Assembly (NCBI GenBank): GCA_036785325.1
Contig: JAXIVH010000081.1
Location: forward strand, 694,025-758,024
Length of the DNA: 64,000 nucleotides
Reading direction: 5' to 3'
DNA from: Urophycis tenuis
Taxonomy: Eukaryota > Chordata > Actinopteri > Gadiformes > Phycidae
Both the position numbers and the translations under genes were made by a program. Under the pieces are notes generated by a model. It did no database searches. It was not told the DNA's origin and saw nothing but the letters and a program-made list of their open reading frames with translations. Positions 1-9,534 of this stretch are shown piece by piece (position 1 is the first letter of the stretch; each line of letters opens with the position of its first letter).

Positions 1-235
1 CCTCCTTGGATGCCTTAAGAAGGCATTGCTGCCTGTCTTGGGGCACAGTTGTGTCCAAAATAGACAATGCAGGCATCAATGGATCCATTTTGGGCGTCTC
101 TTCTGAAAGACAAGCAGTAAAGTCCTTCATGTTCATTGGCACTTTATGCAGACCAGAGTGGAGCTCTCTCTTGAAAAGGTTATATTGTGATGTAATGCAC
201 TTAAGCAGACCGGAATTATTCACATTTGCTCCCAT
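1..235 (-). CDS. N-terminal coding exon of copy A (partial)
   Basis: An open frame begins at an ATG at 235-233 and continues leftward off the edge. The predicted protein starts MGANVNNSGLLKC and is the same N-terminus as in copy F at 49723. In copy A the frame stays open through SEETPKMDPLMPALSILD. Copy F lacks 5 nt after the corresponding lysine-methionine codons and shifts frame. Copy A therefore keeps the ancestral frame in this exon. I recognise no domain. It is presumably the N-terminus of the transposase-like protein whose later exons are seen in copy B. Confidence 0.55.
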   Translation of the reverse strand, partial: MGANVNNSGLLKCITSQYNLFKRELHSGLHKVPMNMKDFTACLSEETPKMDPLMPALSILDTTVPQDRQQCLLKASKE

Positions 236-485
236 TGTAACGTATTATATCTCGGTCAGTATTCAATGATCTTTGGCTATACTCTCCATGGTATGGAGAA
301 ATGTGGGAGATGTCGTCTCAATGCATGTTAGATGCATTGAGGATTTCAGAATAGGATTCACATAGGATTTCAGAAAAGATATGCTTTTAGAGAGTTTAGG
401 CTAATTAATTCGCTTGCCATTTATGGTGCTGGTAAAAAAAATATGTCATCCATACTATTGGTTCACCAACATGTAGTAGAGGACT

Positions 486-874
486 GTCACGAGTTGCTGA
501 GGGGTTGGACCCAAGTGCAGAGAGGCGAGGCAGGCAGGAGTACTTTTGCTCTTTTAATTCAAAACTAAGGCAAAGATACAGGAACACAGATGACAACTCA
601 CATGAACGGCGACGACACCAAACGGCGACGACACCAAACACGACAAGACTCGGACAAAGACTGAACAGAAGACAGGACTTAAATACACAGACTAATTACA
701 AACCCAAGACAGGTGAGGGAACAAGACACAGGTGAACATGATGGGGCAATCACCAAGGGAAACAGGACACAGGGGAAACAGAGCAAACCAATGAAAACCA
801 GACAGACAGACCAAGACAAGGGGAAACACAAAGCAAACCAATGAAAATGACAGAACACAGAAACAGATCATGAC
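486..874. mobile_element. hAT-type MITE, 389 bp, 8-bp TSD
   Basis: The insertion is absent from copies E and F, which read straight across the site. It is flanked by the exact 8-bp duplication agaggact at 478-485 and 875-882. Its ends are gtcacgag and ctcatgac-like inverted sequence (gtca-ga), a short imperfect TIR. It has no coding capacity. An 8-bp duplication is typical of the hAT superfamily, though P-type elements also make one. Confidence 0.7.
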
Positions 875-1683
875 AGAGGACTATGTATTTGGCAAGGTAT
901 GGAAGAAGGTTTGACATGTATGATAAATCACAACTAGAGGTTTTATATCTCATAAAACATGATTTTATGTGGTTTAACTACCTTTCTCTTAACAGTAGGG
1001 GCCAAAATATAGACTGTTCATTTGCCTACAACACAGGTCATTGTGTTGTGCATGGTATTGAGGAACATGAGACATGTCTCAGCTGTGATTATCACACATG
1101 TGGAGCCTGTGTACTTATAGAAAATATATAGGTTAATGTGTTAAATCAGCTTCCCCCTAATGGTAGAGGCAAAAATGTATCGATGTACACTTGGTTTACA
1201 AATATACAATACCGGTTTATGCATGGGTCATGGTCCACCAATGTAATGAAACCCCCTAAACTATGCATGTTCTAAAAGTATATGAACTCAAGATATGTCA
1301 TATAACATCAAATGAGACATATCCCATCTTACTCTATACCATGCACAATGCACAGACCTGAATTGTATAAGCAAGTCAAGTGTACAGTCGATACATTTTG
1401 GCTTCTGCTATCAAGGCAAAGTTAATGAAACCACTTAAATTATATATTGTAAAAAAGCCTGTACTCTCTAAATTTAATCAAACACATATTTAGACATGCC
1501 CCACCTTTCTCCACCCCATGTACAATAAATAGCCCTGTACAATACATGCCCCAAAAGGAAATTTGTGGATATAAAAGAATGATTGTTAACAATGCAAGAT
1601 TCTAAATTCCATGTTTGAGTAGATGGGATCAGATATTCTGTAGAATGTTTTTTCCCACAACATTCTTAACACAGATTTGTCAG

Positions 1684-2187
1684 TGTTGATCCCCCCGGTT
1701 CAATGACGACTTGCGAATTTCTTTACTGGCATTTATTGTATGAATATCACACATTAAATCATTGCAATGCTTGCGATGCCTTTACGCCGTGAGAACTAGA
1801 AAACACATAAAACATACACATTTACAAATATACAATGAAACATAGAGCTAAACTTAACATGAACTTAAATGACATACACATACCTCATTGGCCGCACACC
1901 AAAGGGAGTAGGTGAAACTTAGGTTAACTTTCTTTGCTTTCGTTAAACCTTAAACTTTAAAGGAGCTGCTTGACTTGAGTGGCGAGTAACGTGTTTATTA
2001 CCTGCTTGATCAAATGCGCGTCACCAGTAAAATTCCCCTGCGCAAATTCGTACACTTTACCGTAATGACAGTAATAATGGGCAAATAAACATTTCTTCAA
2101 CAGTAATTACACAAGAAAATAATCAAGAAAATGTGCTCATGAAAATAATAAACCCAAAAACTCTCTGGCACTTCTCTGGCAGTTACA
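1684..2187. mobile_element. Solo LTR 1 (504 bp, TSD gtcag)
   Basis: The sequence begins tgttgatcc and ends cagttaca, the TG...CA form of an LTR. It is flanked by the 5-bp duplication gtcag at 1679-1683 and 2188-2192. Copy F has uninterrupted leader sequence at this point, so the segment is an insertion. An aataaa lies near the right end. No internal retroviral sequence accompanies it, so it is a solo LTR left by recombination. The family is unknown; a 5-bp duplication fits Gypsy or ERV-like elements. Confidence 0.7.
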
Positions 2188-2592
2188 GTCAGTTTTTGCT
2201 GCTAGTTATGCTAGTCTATTTTTTGACCAAGAGAAACGATAGTTTACCCTGTTGACCGCTAACGCATATAGTGTTATTTTCCGCAAGGCAATGTACTGAA
2301 ACCAGCCATATACAATATCAGTTGGAAAGAACACCCCAATGCGATTTAAAATATTAAAGATAAAAGTAATTTACTTGGTCTGAGATCGCACTGACAGACA
2401 CGGATGCTATCACAACCTAAATGCTTGTTACGCCGGCAAACCGGCGATCGTGTTAAGCTCGTACTTGGGCTTGGCAGTAGTTTATTTCTCCATTAACAGA
2501 CGTACAATTTCAGTGTGTTTTGACCATCCCTCACCAGAAATATGAAAAACACTTAACTATTTCTCCGATCTCGATAGGCTCTCGATGGCTGA

Positions 2593-2662
2593 GACAACTT
2601 TAGATTTTGACGCGCTCACGTTAGTTTGGGCCAATCAGAAGGCCGAATTGTCTACAGTTGTC
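2593..2662 (-). repeat. Subterminal 70-bp unit of copy A
   Basis: One copy of the family's end unit, in reverse orientation. It is bounded by gacaacttta... on the left and ...tacagttgtc on the right, with the core ggccaatcagaaggccgaat. The P-like element inserted at its right edge, using its last bases as target. Confidence 0.75.
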
Positions 2663-3040
2663 AATAGAGTACTATAGAGAGAGAGTGGCGTCAACGGAAG
2701 TTCAAAAACCTGGCCGATCACGTGGTTCCCGTAGCCCTCTATTAGTTCCCGTACGTGCATGGAGGGCAATTGAAAAATACAAGGAAAACCACAACAATCG
2801 GTAAAGAATGTCAACAACTGCTTTGCTCTGTAATATTTCTGTGCTTATGTTGATTTATTTGAACTCAGCTAAGTTTATTAAACCTCTACATTCGTTGATA
2901 GCATTAAAATCGTAATATTTCTCTTAAATTTTTACTTGAAGACATGACTGAGGCGGACGACAGTGATTTTTCAATCGAGTACTGTACTACATAATAGGTC
3001 TGACTCACAGCAACATTGTGTGTTCCAATAAGAATTCTGA

Positions 3041-3058
3041 TAATATAATATATATAAG

Positions 3059-3108
<50 letters not shown>

Positions 3109-3218
3109 GTATAATATATATATATATAATTTGTATATATATATATAAATATAGATACATATATATCTGTATATATTTTACATATAATTTTTATATATAT
3201 TGTGTATATAATATATAA
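3041..3218. repeat. (TA)n microsatellite
   Basis: A long AT dinucleotide tract with interruptions, lying within the P-like element just upstream of its first THAP exon. Confidence 0.95.
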
Positions 3219-3332
3219 ATTAATTTTCAGTGAATTCCTTAAAAACTATTTGTTTGAAAATAAAACACATCAGCGGCACAGCAAGCTGTTTGTCTCATTT
3301 CCACTATGTTGTCCTTGATACAGTCTTCGACA

Positions 3333-4676
3333 TGGTATACTGTGCTGCATGGGGATGCTCCAATCGCTCCGAGAAAGGCGTCCACGTGTATGGCTTCCCC
3401 AAAGACAGGGACAGACGAAGAGCATGGGTGGCTAAAGTCGGAAGGAGCAATTTAGTCGTGACAGACAAAAACCATAACCACAAAAAATTATGTGACATTA
3501 TTATGTCACATTCAAACAATGAATTTGCACTTTTGCGCACTTTTGAATACCGGGCCGTACAGGAATTTGAGCTTTTTTTATTTTAAAACATAGAACAGGA
3601 AAACGGAAAAAAGATAAATATACTAGACATGTTCGTACTCCTTGGTAAAAATGAGTTAAGTGTGAAAATTCAGTTGAAGTCTTCTTGCAGGCACATTTTG
3701 AGGCTGACCAGTTTGTTAAGACCGGCAAGGGCAAGACTAGGCTGAGAGAAGATGCGATACCATCCATATTTGCGCACCGGCCAGTAGTCAGAAGGAGGAG
3801 GGCCCCTACTTCACGATGCCCCCTTTCACCTACAAAGACAGGGTCCATTTCCGCCGATCACAGCTACTGCATTAAAGATGCCACAGGTATAATGTATATG
3901 AACTCTTGATAACTACACCATATTTCTTGTTTTAGTGACAATATCATTTTATTGTTCATAAATGACCAGTGTCATGTCTTCTACTTGCACCAGTTTCTTG
4001 GATTGAGGAAAGAAAAGCTGAGGAGAGTGAGAGAAGGGAAAGTGACACAGGAGGAAGAGAGGACATGGCAGATGAGGAGAGACAGAGAGAGCTCACATCA
4101 GCCATTCTGCAGAGCAGGGAGCCAACAACCAGGGAATCACAGCTCCTAAAACAACTGAAAAAACAAGAAAATAAAATTAAAAAAAAAAGAGCAGCACTGA
4201 GAAAAGTAAAACGGGAAAACGCAATTCTTAAGAGGACAATGAAGATCAAGGACAAAAAAATTAAGAAAATTTTAACCAAAGATCAAATTGGAGCATTAGG
4301 GAGACTAACCACAGGAGGGAAGAAATGGAGCAACGACACAGTGAAGAAGGCATTAAAACTTCGGTTTGCTGCTGGTTCAACTGGCTACAAGGTCTTGCGG
4401 GACTTGCAGATTCCCCTGCCAGGAATTAGAACCCTGCAGAGAAGACTGCAGACAGTTGAATTTGAGCCTGGTGTTCTGACAGAAGTATTTGACTTCCTTA
4501 AACTGAAGGCAAGTGGGTTTACAGACCTGGAAAGGGAGTGTGTGTTGACCATTGATGAGATGGCTATAACACCCAGTGTCGTTCCACTCAGGAAGGACCC
4601 CTGGCCTGCTACATGCTCCACCATAAAGTGCTCCTTCTGTCGGTTCCCAAATACACAATATGATATCTCATGTTAG
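3333..4676 (+). pseudogene. THAP/P-element transposase, spliced and truncated
   Basis: Exon 1 begins at an ATG at 3333 and encodes MVYCAAWGCSNRSEKGVHVY with FPKD, the N-terminal half of a THAP C2CH zinc finger, which binds element ends. An exon near 3690-3885 supplies HFEADQFVK and AIPSIFAHRP, the C-terminal THAP part. A third exon (about 3994-4676) has a lysine-rich coiled-coil segment and then a P/THAP9-like stretch: WSNDTVKKALKLRFAAGSTGYKVLRDL, cut here as separate motifs WSNDTVKKAL, LRFAAGSTGY, PLPGIRTLQRR and VLTIDEMAI. The last motif matches the region of a catalytic Asp in P transposases. The frame ends at 4676 soon after it, and only a possible stray exon (GLQHANEVVKWHR, about 4755) follows. 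It is a dead or non-autonomous copy. Confidence 0.75.
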
Positions 4677-5473
4677 GAACATTTGTTATGAAAGCGTCAA
4701 TAAAATTGCATTCATTATGTGTTTTGAGTCACACCATTTTATACTAAGCACTCATGGCCTGCAGCATGCAAATGAAGTTGTGAAGTGGCATCGCTACTTC
4801 TCGACCATAAAGTACCATTTGCAGGTAACTGATACACACCAAAAACGTATTACATATGTATTGTATGAGATGGGTTGATATGTCGTATGATATGACGCCA
4901 AAAACAAAGGCAAATAAATAGTGGGATTATTTTTCATTCCAAAATACATGCACACAAAATCATCCAGACCTTAAGTAATGAAAATGGTAAACAGTTGCAA
5001 TTTGTATTTAATTCCTACCTATAACTGCAATCACACTCGGTACACATTAACCTTGCTGTTAGTATAAATCGGCAGGGTTGGATTTAGTTACAGCGTATTT
5101 GGAGAGCTGAATTGACAGTTATCTGCCTGTTGCACGGGTTGTAATGGTTACCTAGTGTGCTAGCCTACATTTTTACCTGTTAATATTCTCTAAATCCTCT
5201 AATCTAGACGGAGAAAATACGCCAACATAATTAATTACTCGTCAATTTAATTCCGATGCCCTACAGATATGAGAATGTCATTCTTTAAACGTTTTACCTC
5301 GGACAAGTGCTGCTCCTACCATCTCCTCCGTTGAAATACATTGAGTGACAGTGACAGTTGGCTCGCGCTAACTTCCGGGAACTTCTGAGGGACCCCATGC
5401 GCCGCCATTGCTGTGAAAAAAACGAACCATTGCAGTGAACGGAGTTGACGCCACTCTCTCTCTATAGTACTCT

Positions 5474-5581
5474 AGTTGTCAACTGTAGACTTTGACCAAT
5501 CAGAAGGCCGAATTGTCTACAGTTGTCTGACAACTGTAGACTTTGACCAATCAGAAGGCCGAATTGTCTACAGTTGTAGAC
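5474..5581 (-). repeat. Two shortened subterminal units in tandem
   Basis: Two near-identical units of about 48 bp, each bounded by caactgtag...ctacagttg and sharing the core ccaatcagaaggccgaattg. They lie in reverse orientation, as in copy A, and lack about 20 bp of the full 70-bp unit. The left one is where the P-like element inserted. Confidence 0.75.
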
Positions 5582-5999
5582 TTCAGAAGTCGGCCCCACC
5601 AACGTGCAACGACTGTAGACAATTCGGCCTTCTGATTGGCCCAAACTAACGTGAGCTTGTCAAAATCTAAAGTTGTCTCAGCCATCGAGAGCCTGTCGAG
5701 ATCGGAGAAATAGTTAAGTGTTTTTCATATTTCTGGTGAGGGATGGTCAAAACACACTGAAATTGTACGTCTGTTAATGGAGAAATAAACTACTGCCAAG
5801 CCCAAGGCTGGCAGATGGCTGGCAGAAAATGATGTGGGGTACATTAAATAGTAAGTATGTTGCAGTAAATAGTATGACATTGTACACGGTTATGTTTTTC
5901 ATGAAATAACAATGTTATGTAATGTTATAGTCTCCTTGATCGCCACATCAAGGAGAGCCGTCATCCTGAGAGGAGGCCCATGAACGACGAGTGGGTGAA

Positions 6000-6497
6000 G
6001 GACATAGACTGTATATAAATATGGACAAACCCTCCGTGATGTCACCCATAGACATTCTTAACAGCGGAGATGAAGCCTAAAATTGAGCTACTGGGCGCCG
6101 CCATCATGGACATTTCAGTCTGTGTTCTAAGCCCGCCTACCTCTGGCCAGACCAATCAAAGCCTCGAATCCGTGAAGGTCATGCCGTGATGACAGATGAC
6201 AGCTGCCAATCAAGTTGACCACCCCCTTAATTATTCATAAAATAAATCCTTCTCTGTGCATTAAAATAATGGATTCTAAAAAAATTCACCCCCCTCACAG
6301 TTGTCATGGACTCGAACACTACTGAAAGACACCAAAACCGTTTTTTGAACCAGGCTGTAAACATGTTTATTTTGGCTGTAAAGTTAGACATTTTAACATG
6401 GGTGTCTATGGGAGTTGATTCCTTTCTGCAGCCAGCCTCAAGCGGCCAGTCGAGGAACTGCAAGTTTTTGCACTTCCGCATGGGCTTCATTTTTCAG
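6000..6497. repeat. Interspersed repeat inserted in copy B intron
   Basis: This 0.5-kb block begins near acatagactgtatataaata and ends near cttcatttttcag. It separates two exons of copy B. Its style (a 'tgtatataaata' start, 'cgccgccat' core and 'cttccgcatgggcttca' end) resembles a fish non-autonomous repeat I recall, but I cannot name it. No clean target duplication was found. Confidence 0.4.
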
Positions 6498-7092
6498 CAT
6501 GGAATGTTGCCGCTTGGTGAAGGAGCATCTCTTGAAGTATGTGCAGCTGTTCGCTGCCATTTACTGCCACCTGGAGGTAAATGTGGACAGGGCCATCTAT
6601 GGTCAGGCTTCCGTTCCTTCACCTTTCAGGAAATGTGGCAGTGGTACAGTCTGCACAAACGCCTGCAAGCCGACCCACAAGCTGGAAGTGCCCACGAGCG
6701 GAGGATGGCTCAGGAGGCATACACATCAGTGAGGCAGTGGCTGGCCATGAAGGAGGACGACATCACAACCAAGTCCTTTAAGAGGTTCAGGCAATACATC
6801 CTTGACAAGGAGGTAGGTTAAGGTGCTTACAGTGTTTGGCAAGCTACTGATAAAATGATTACCCTATGGATTTATTGTGATGCCTACAGCATTTTTCTAG
6901 AATACAATGCTTTCTAATATGATTTCACAAACTAATTTGACCACAGTGTGTACACGTGATAGAACACACAATTGATTTTTGTTTACAGTTGTACATTATG
7001 AACACTTTATGGCACACTACATTATGGCACTTCTCAGGCAATTCAACTGTATTTTACAGAAACCTCAACAGGATATGGCTTCGCCTACACCA

Positions 7093-7425
7093 GCTGCCAC
7101 CTCCACTGTCTCCAAGGCCTCTGCTGCAGTGTCCACCTCTGCCTCCGAGGCCCCTCCAGCTGTGTCAGCCTCCGCCTTCAAGGCTCCCCCCAGCTGTGTC
7201 CACCACCGCCTTCAAGGCCCCTTCAGCTGTGTCCGCCTCTGCCTTCAAGGCCCCTTCAGCTGTGTCAGCCTCTGCCTCCAAGGCCCCTTCAGCTGTGTCC
7301 ACCACAGCCTTCAAGGCCCCTTCAGCTGTGTCAGCCTCCGCCTTCAAGGCCCCCCCAGCTGTGTCAGCCTCTGCCTCCAAGGCCCCTTCAGCTGTGTCCG
7401 CCCCTGTCACTGCCACGTCCAGCTG
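7093..7425 (+). repeat. 33-bp coding tandem repeat
   Basis: Around nine imperfect 33-bp units encode an 11-residue repeat close to ASAFKAPSAVS. The intact frame is broken at a C-run (ctccccccag, about 7185), where the reading switches to SCVHHRLQG-type translation. Such repeats evolve by slippage, and the region is probably a disordered linker in the element's protein. Confidence 0.85.
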
Positions 7426-7999
7426 GGGGAGATGATGCACTGCTGGTAGAAGCGCTTGCCACCTTTGAAAGAGAAGGTACATATGAGTTTTCTGAGGTCT
7501 TGAAATAATGTCACCATTGCACAAATCTTGTATTAATGCAGAACTTGTATCAAATAGGTCAGCATAAAACAAGTGTAAACTAAAGTCTTTGATGTTATCA
7601 GAGGATGCTAGGGGTAGAGAGAGAGAACAAGAAGAGGTGTGCCAGTCAGATACTCCACAGAAGCCACGCACAGACACCCACGCCCAGACAGCGGTAAGTT
7701 AATATTTGTACCTGGCAACATGGACCACAAAAAGTATGCTCATCTAAATGAATGTATATAAGTTAAGGGTGGGCCAACAACATGTTGCTGTGCAATTCAG
7801 AGTGCAAATGCAGTAAGTAAAATACAAGTAAGGGAGGGATGAATGTCAGTGTGTGAGCGCAGACCCAGGAGAAGAGCTAGGGAACGCAACTGTGTCACCC
7901 CTGTGTCTCTGTACTCTGTGAAAGGGTTACAGTTAGAAAATCAAAGCAGAGACAACCAATCAGTACATGTTTATACTAATACACTGATCTGTTTTGAGG

Positions 8000-8761
8000 C
8001 TCCTGCATCATCCACTAGCGTTGAAGATCAGAGGACTGGTGCCATGTCACCTCAGCCATGTGAGGCCACCTCCGTGACAGCTGAAGGAGAAGCTGCACAC
8101 CCTGAGGTAATGCTTGAAACTGACAAAACGGGAAAATTATTCCTAGTGTGCCTAATGGGTTTTACATAAACTTTGTTTGTTTGTGTTCTGCTGTTTCAGA
8201 TTACATTTGAGGGATGGCATCAAATGTGGGAATCCAGTCTCCATGGTCTCCCCGCAGAAGACTTGAAGTGGCTGAAGGGAGATGATGAGAGGGGGCTCTT
8301 TCAAAAGCCCATGGCATACCAGGAAAAGCATGGGAAGACGAGGTGGAGGAGAGTCCTGAAAGCTGACCGGATGTGGTTTCACCCACCTGAATCTCCTGGC
8401 GTGATGGGGGGGAGAGTGCCTTCAGCGGACTCCTTTTTTCAGAGCCGTCTGTTTATCTGGTGACCAGTAGGTGTGTGGCAGTACAGTCTTCGCTGCCCCA
8501 GGCCCGCGTGTCCTGCAAGGAACGACAGCCAGGCGTCCCTGTACCGATGTGGGTACCCGAAGACTGTTCGGCAGATCTGTGACGTCGGAGGCTGGTACTC
8601 CATGTTAACATGGAGTCCTGGCCTGGCCTGCAACGCCTGCCGGAAAGCTGCCAAACAGTCAGAGGACCGCGCCATTGGTCGGTTCCTGTCATGGGAGGAA
8701 GGCATCTTGAGGCAACTCACCCCAGCACACAGAGCAGTTTTTCCAGCCGTGTTAACATTAC
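8000..8761 (+). pseudogene. Copy B exons with Cys-rich DUF6729-like module
   Basis: Exon 8000-8106 encodes APASSTSVEDQRTGAMSPQP. Exon 8200-8761 encodes ITFEGWHQMWESSLHGLP and then a Cys-rich segment with CPRPACPARN, YRCGYPKTVRQICDVGGWY and CNACRKAAKQ. The CxxxC/CxxC spacing, GWY and a final 'AHRAVFPAVLTLR' are what I recall of Pfam DUF6729, a probable zinc ribbon found in fish transposon-like proteins. Copy B has an in-frame TGA (IW*PVG, about 8461) where copy F has arginine. It also has a small rearrangement (MLTWSPGLAC) where copy F reads MLTEVLAC. The exon ends at a canonical gtgagt. DNA binding is the likely role, by inference only. Confidence 0.6.
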
Positions 8762-8907
8762 GGTGAGTCTCTGCATAATTTCACAGTGATTTGAATGAAA
8801 TCAAGATAAGATAAGATAGTACTTTATTCATCCCATAGAAAATTCAATTCGTATTGATTACACAATAACACACCTAAGGTTCACTGCCATTGTGTTCTAA
8901 TTTCAGG

Positions 8908-9444
8908 CGTGGTCTGGACAAGGCAGTGATCCGCCTCATGAGGGATCGCACTGAGGGAAACACCATGGCCAAGGTGTGGAGACAGGTGCTGGAGAGCCAT
9001 TGTGAGGAATACTTGCAGAGGAAGGACCTCTACACGACTCTCCTCAGCCAGTACAACCAACCTGGAAAAATCACAAGTGAGTCAGATTTCACACAACAGC
9101 AAAAATAAGCTTCATTGGAAAATGGATCCATAATCACCATGTACTTGGCTGAAAAAAAGAAAGTCACTGCGGTCACCAATGGGTCCATAACGTGCCTGTC
9201 ACAAAACAAAGAAATGTTACACAGTACATATTACAGCATCTCATTATTGTTTATTTTCACATTTTTCCACTTTCAGGCATCTTCACGCCCCGCTTTCAGA
9301 GACCACCACAGAGGAGAGAGCCACCCATACCCTAAGCTGCTGCGGAAAGCCTTCCTCATTGCTGAGGCAAATAACATCGAGGACTACCGCACGCAGGTTT
9401 TGTCCACGTTTGGCAAGGTCCTGAAATATGACTCCACCAAGAAG
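8908..9444 (+). pseudogene. Copy B middle exons
   Basis: Exon 8908-9077 encodes RGLDKAVIRLMRDRTEGNTM followed by VWRQVLESHCEEYL, with tttcag before it and gtgagt after. Exon 9277-9444 encodes FTPRFQRPPQ and, after a one-base shift near 9335, KLLRKAFLIAEANNIEDYR, ending at gtatat. The shift (ccctaag where cccaag would keep frame) is an inactivating lesion. No domain is recognised. Both exons are deleted from copy F. The preceding intron carries a short piece (about 8810-8850) resembling a fish LINE tail. Confidence 0.5.
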
Positions 9445-9534
9445 GTATATTTCCCACACTACTGTTCAACTGTTCAAAGCACAAAAAATTGTACAAACAA
9501 CAGATCTACAAGTTGTGTTTTGTATTTATCATTA

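Larger units (their letters stand above)
1..2655 (-). mobile_element. Copy A: 5' part of large DUF6729-type DNA transposon
   Basis: This stretch is the reverse complement of the 5' portion of the transposon family also seen at 14224-15958 and 48377-50332. Reading leftward from 2655 there is a 70-bp subterminal unit, a non-coding leader, then the start of the coding region at 235, which runs off the window edge. Leader positions 270-1680 match 48491-49700 in reverse, apart from an inserted MITE (486-874). A solo LTR sits at 1684-2187. Positions 2200-2300 match 48377-48465 in reverse and 2300-2590 match 13200-13490. The copy lies head-to-head with copy B, with a P-like element between them. Repeat membership is seen directly; the family name is inference. 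Confidence 0.8.
2664..5473 (+). mobile_element. P-element-like DNA transposon (2810 bp)
   Basis: The inverted ends share agagtactatag followed by agagagagtggcgtcaac, at 2666-2695 and in reverse at 5443-5473. They are flanked by the exact 8-bp duplication agttgtca (2656-2663 and 5474-5481), the length made by P elements. Inside is a plus-strand THAP-type transposase remnant. The insertion site lies in the end repeats of the large DUF6729-type family. The copy looks internally decayed: the coding region stops long before a full P transposase would. Confidence 0.8.
5811..7692 (+). pseudogene. Copy B N-terminal exons (GKY-motif, repeat exon)
   Basis: Exons are inferred from canonical splice sites. 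Exon 5811-5850 ends RWLAENDVGYIKY-like at gtaagt; in copy F it is preceded by LTFGKYNGRSF. Exon 5931-5999 encodes LLDRHIKESRHPERRPMNDE. After an inserted repeat, 6498-6573 encodes RLVKEHLLKYVQLFAAIYCH. Exon 6630-6811 encodes EMWQWYSLHKRLQ and KSFKRFRQYILDKE. Exon 7061-7474 is an Ala/Ser/Pro tandem repeat region with a C-tract frameshift. Exon 7601-7692 encodes EDARGREREQEEVCQ. No known enzymatic domain is evident. The 'FGKY..RSFRWL' motif recurs, as far as I recall, at the start of fish proteins of the DUF6729 type. Confidence 0.55.

Noticed and set aside
7165..7677. 170-codon minus-strand frame with EGALKAEADTA repeats
   Set aside because: It is a shadow of the 33-bp coding repeat; a 33-bp period keeps several frames open on both strands.
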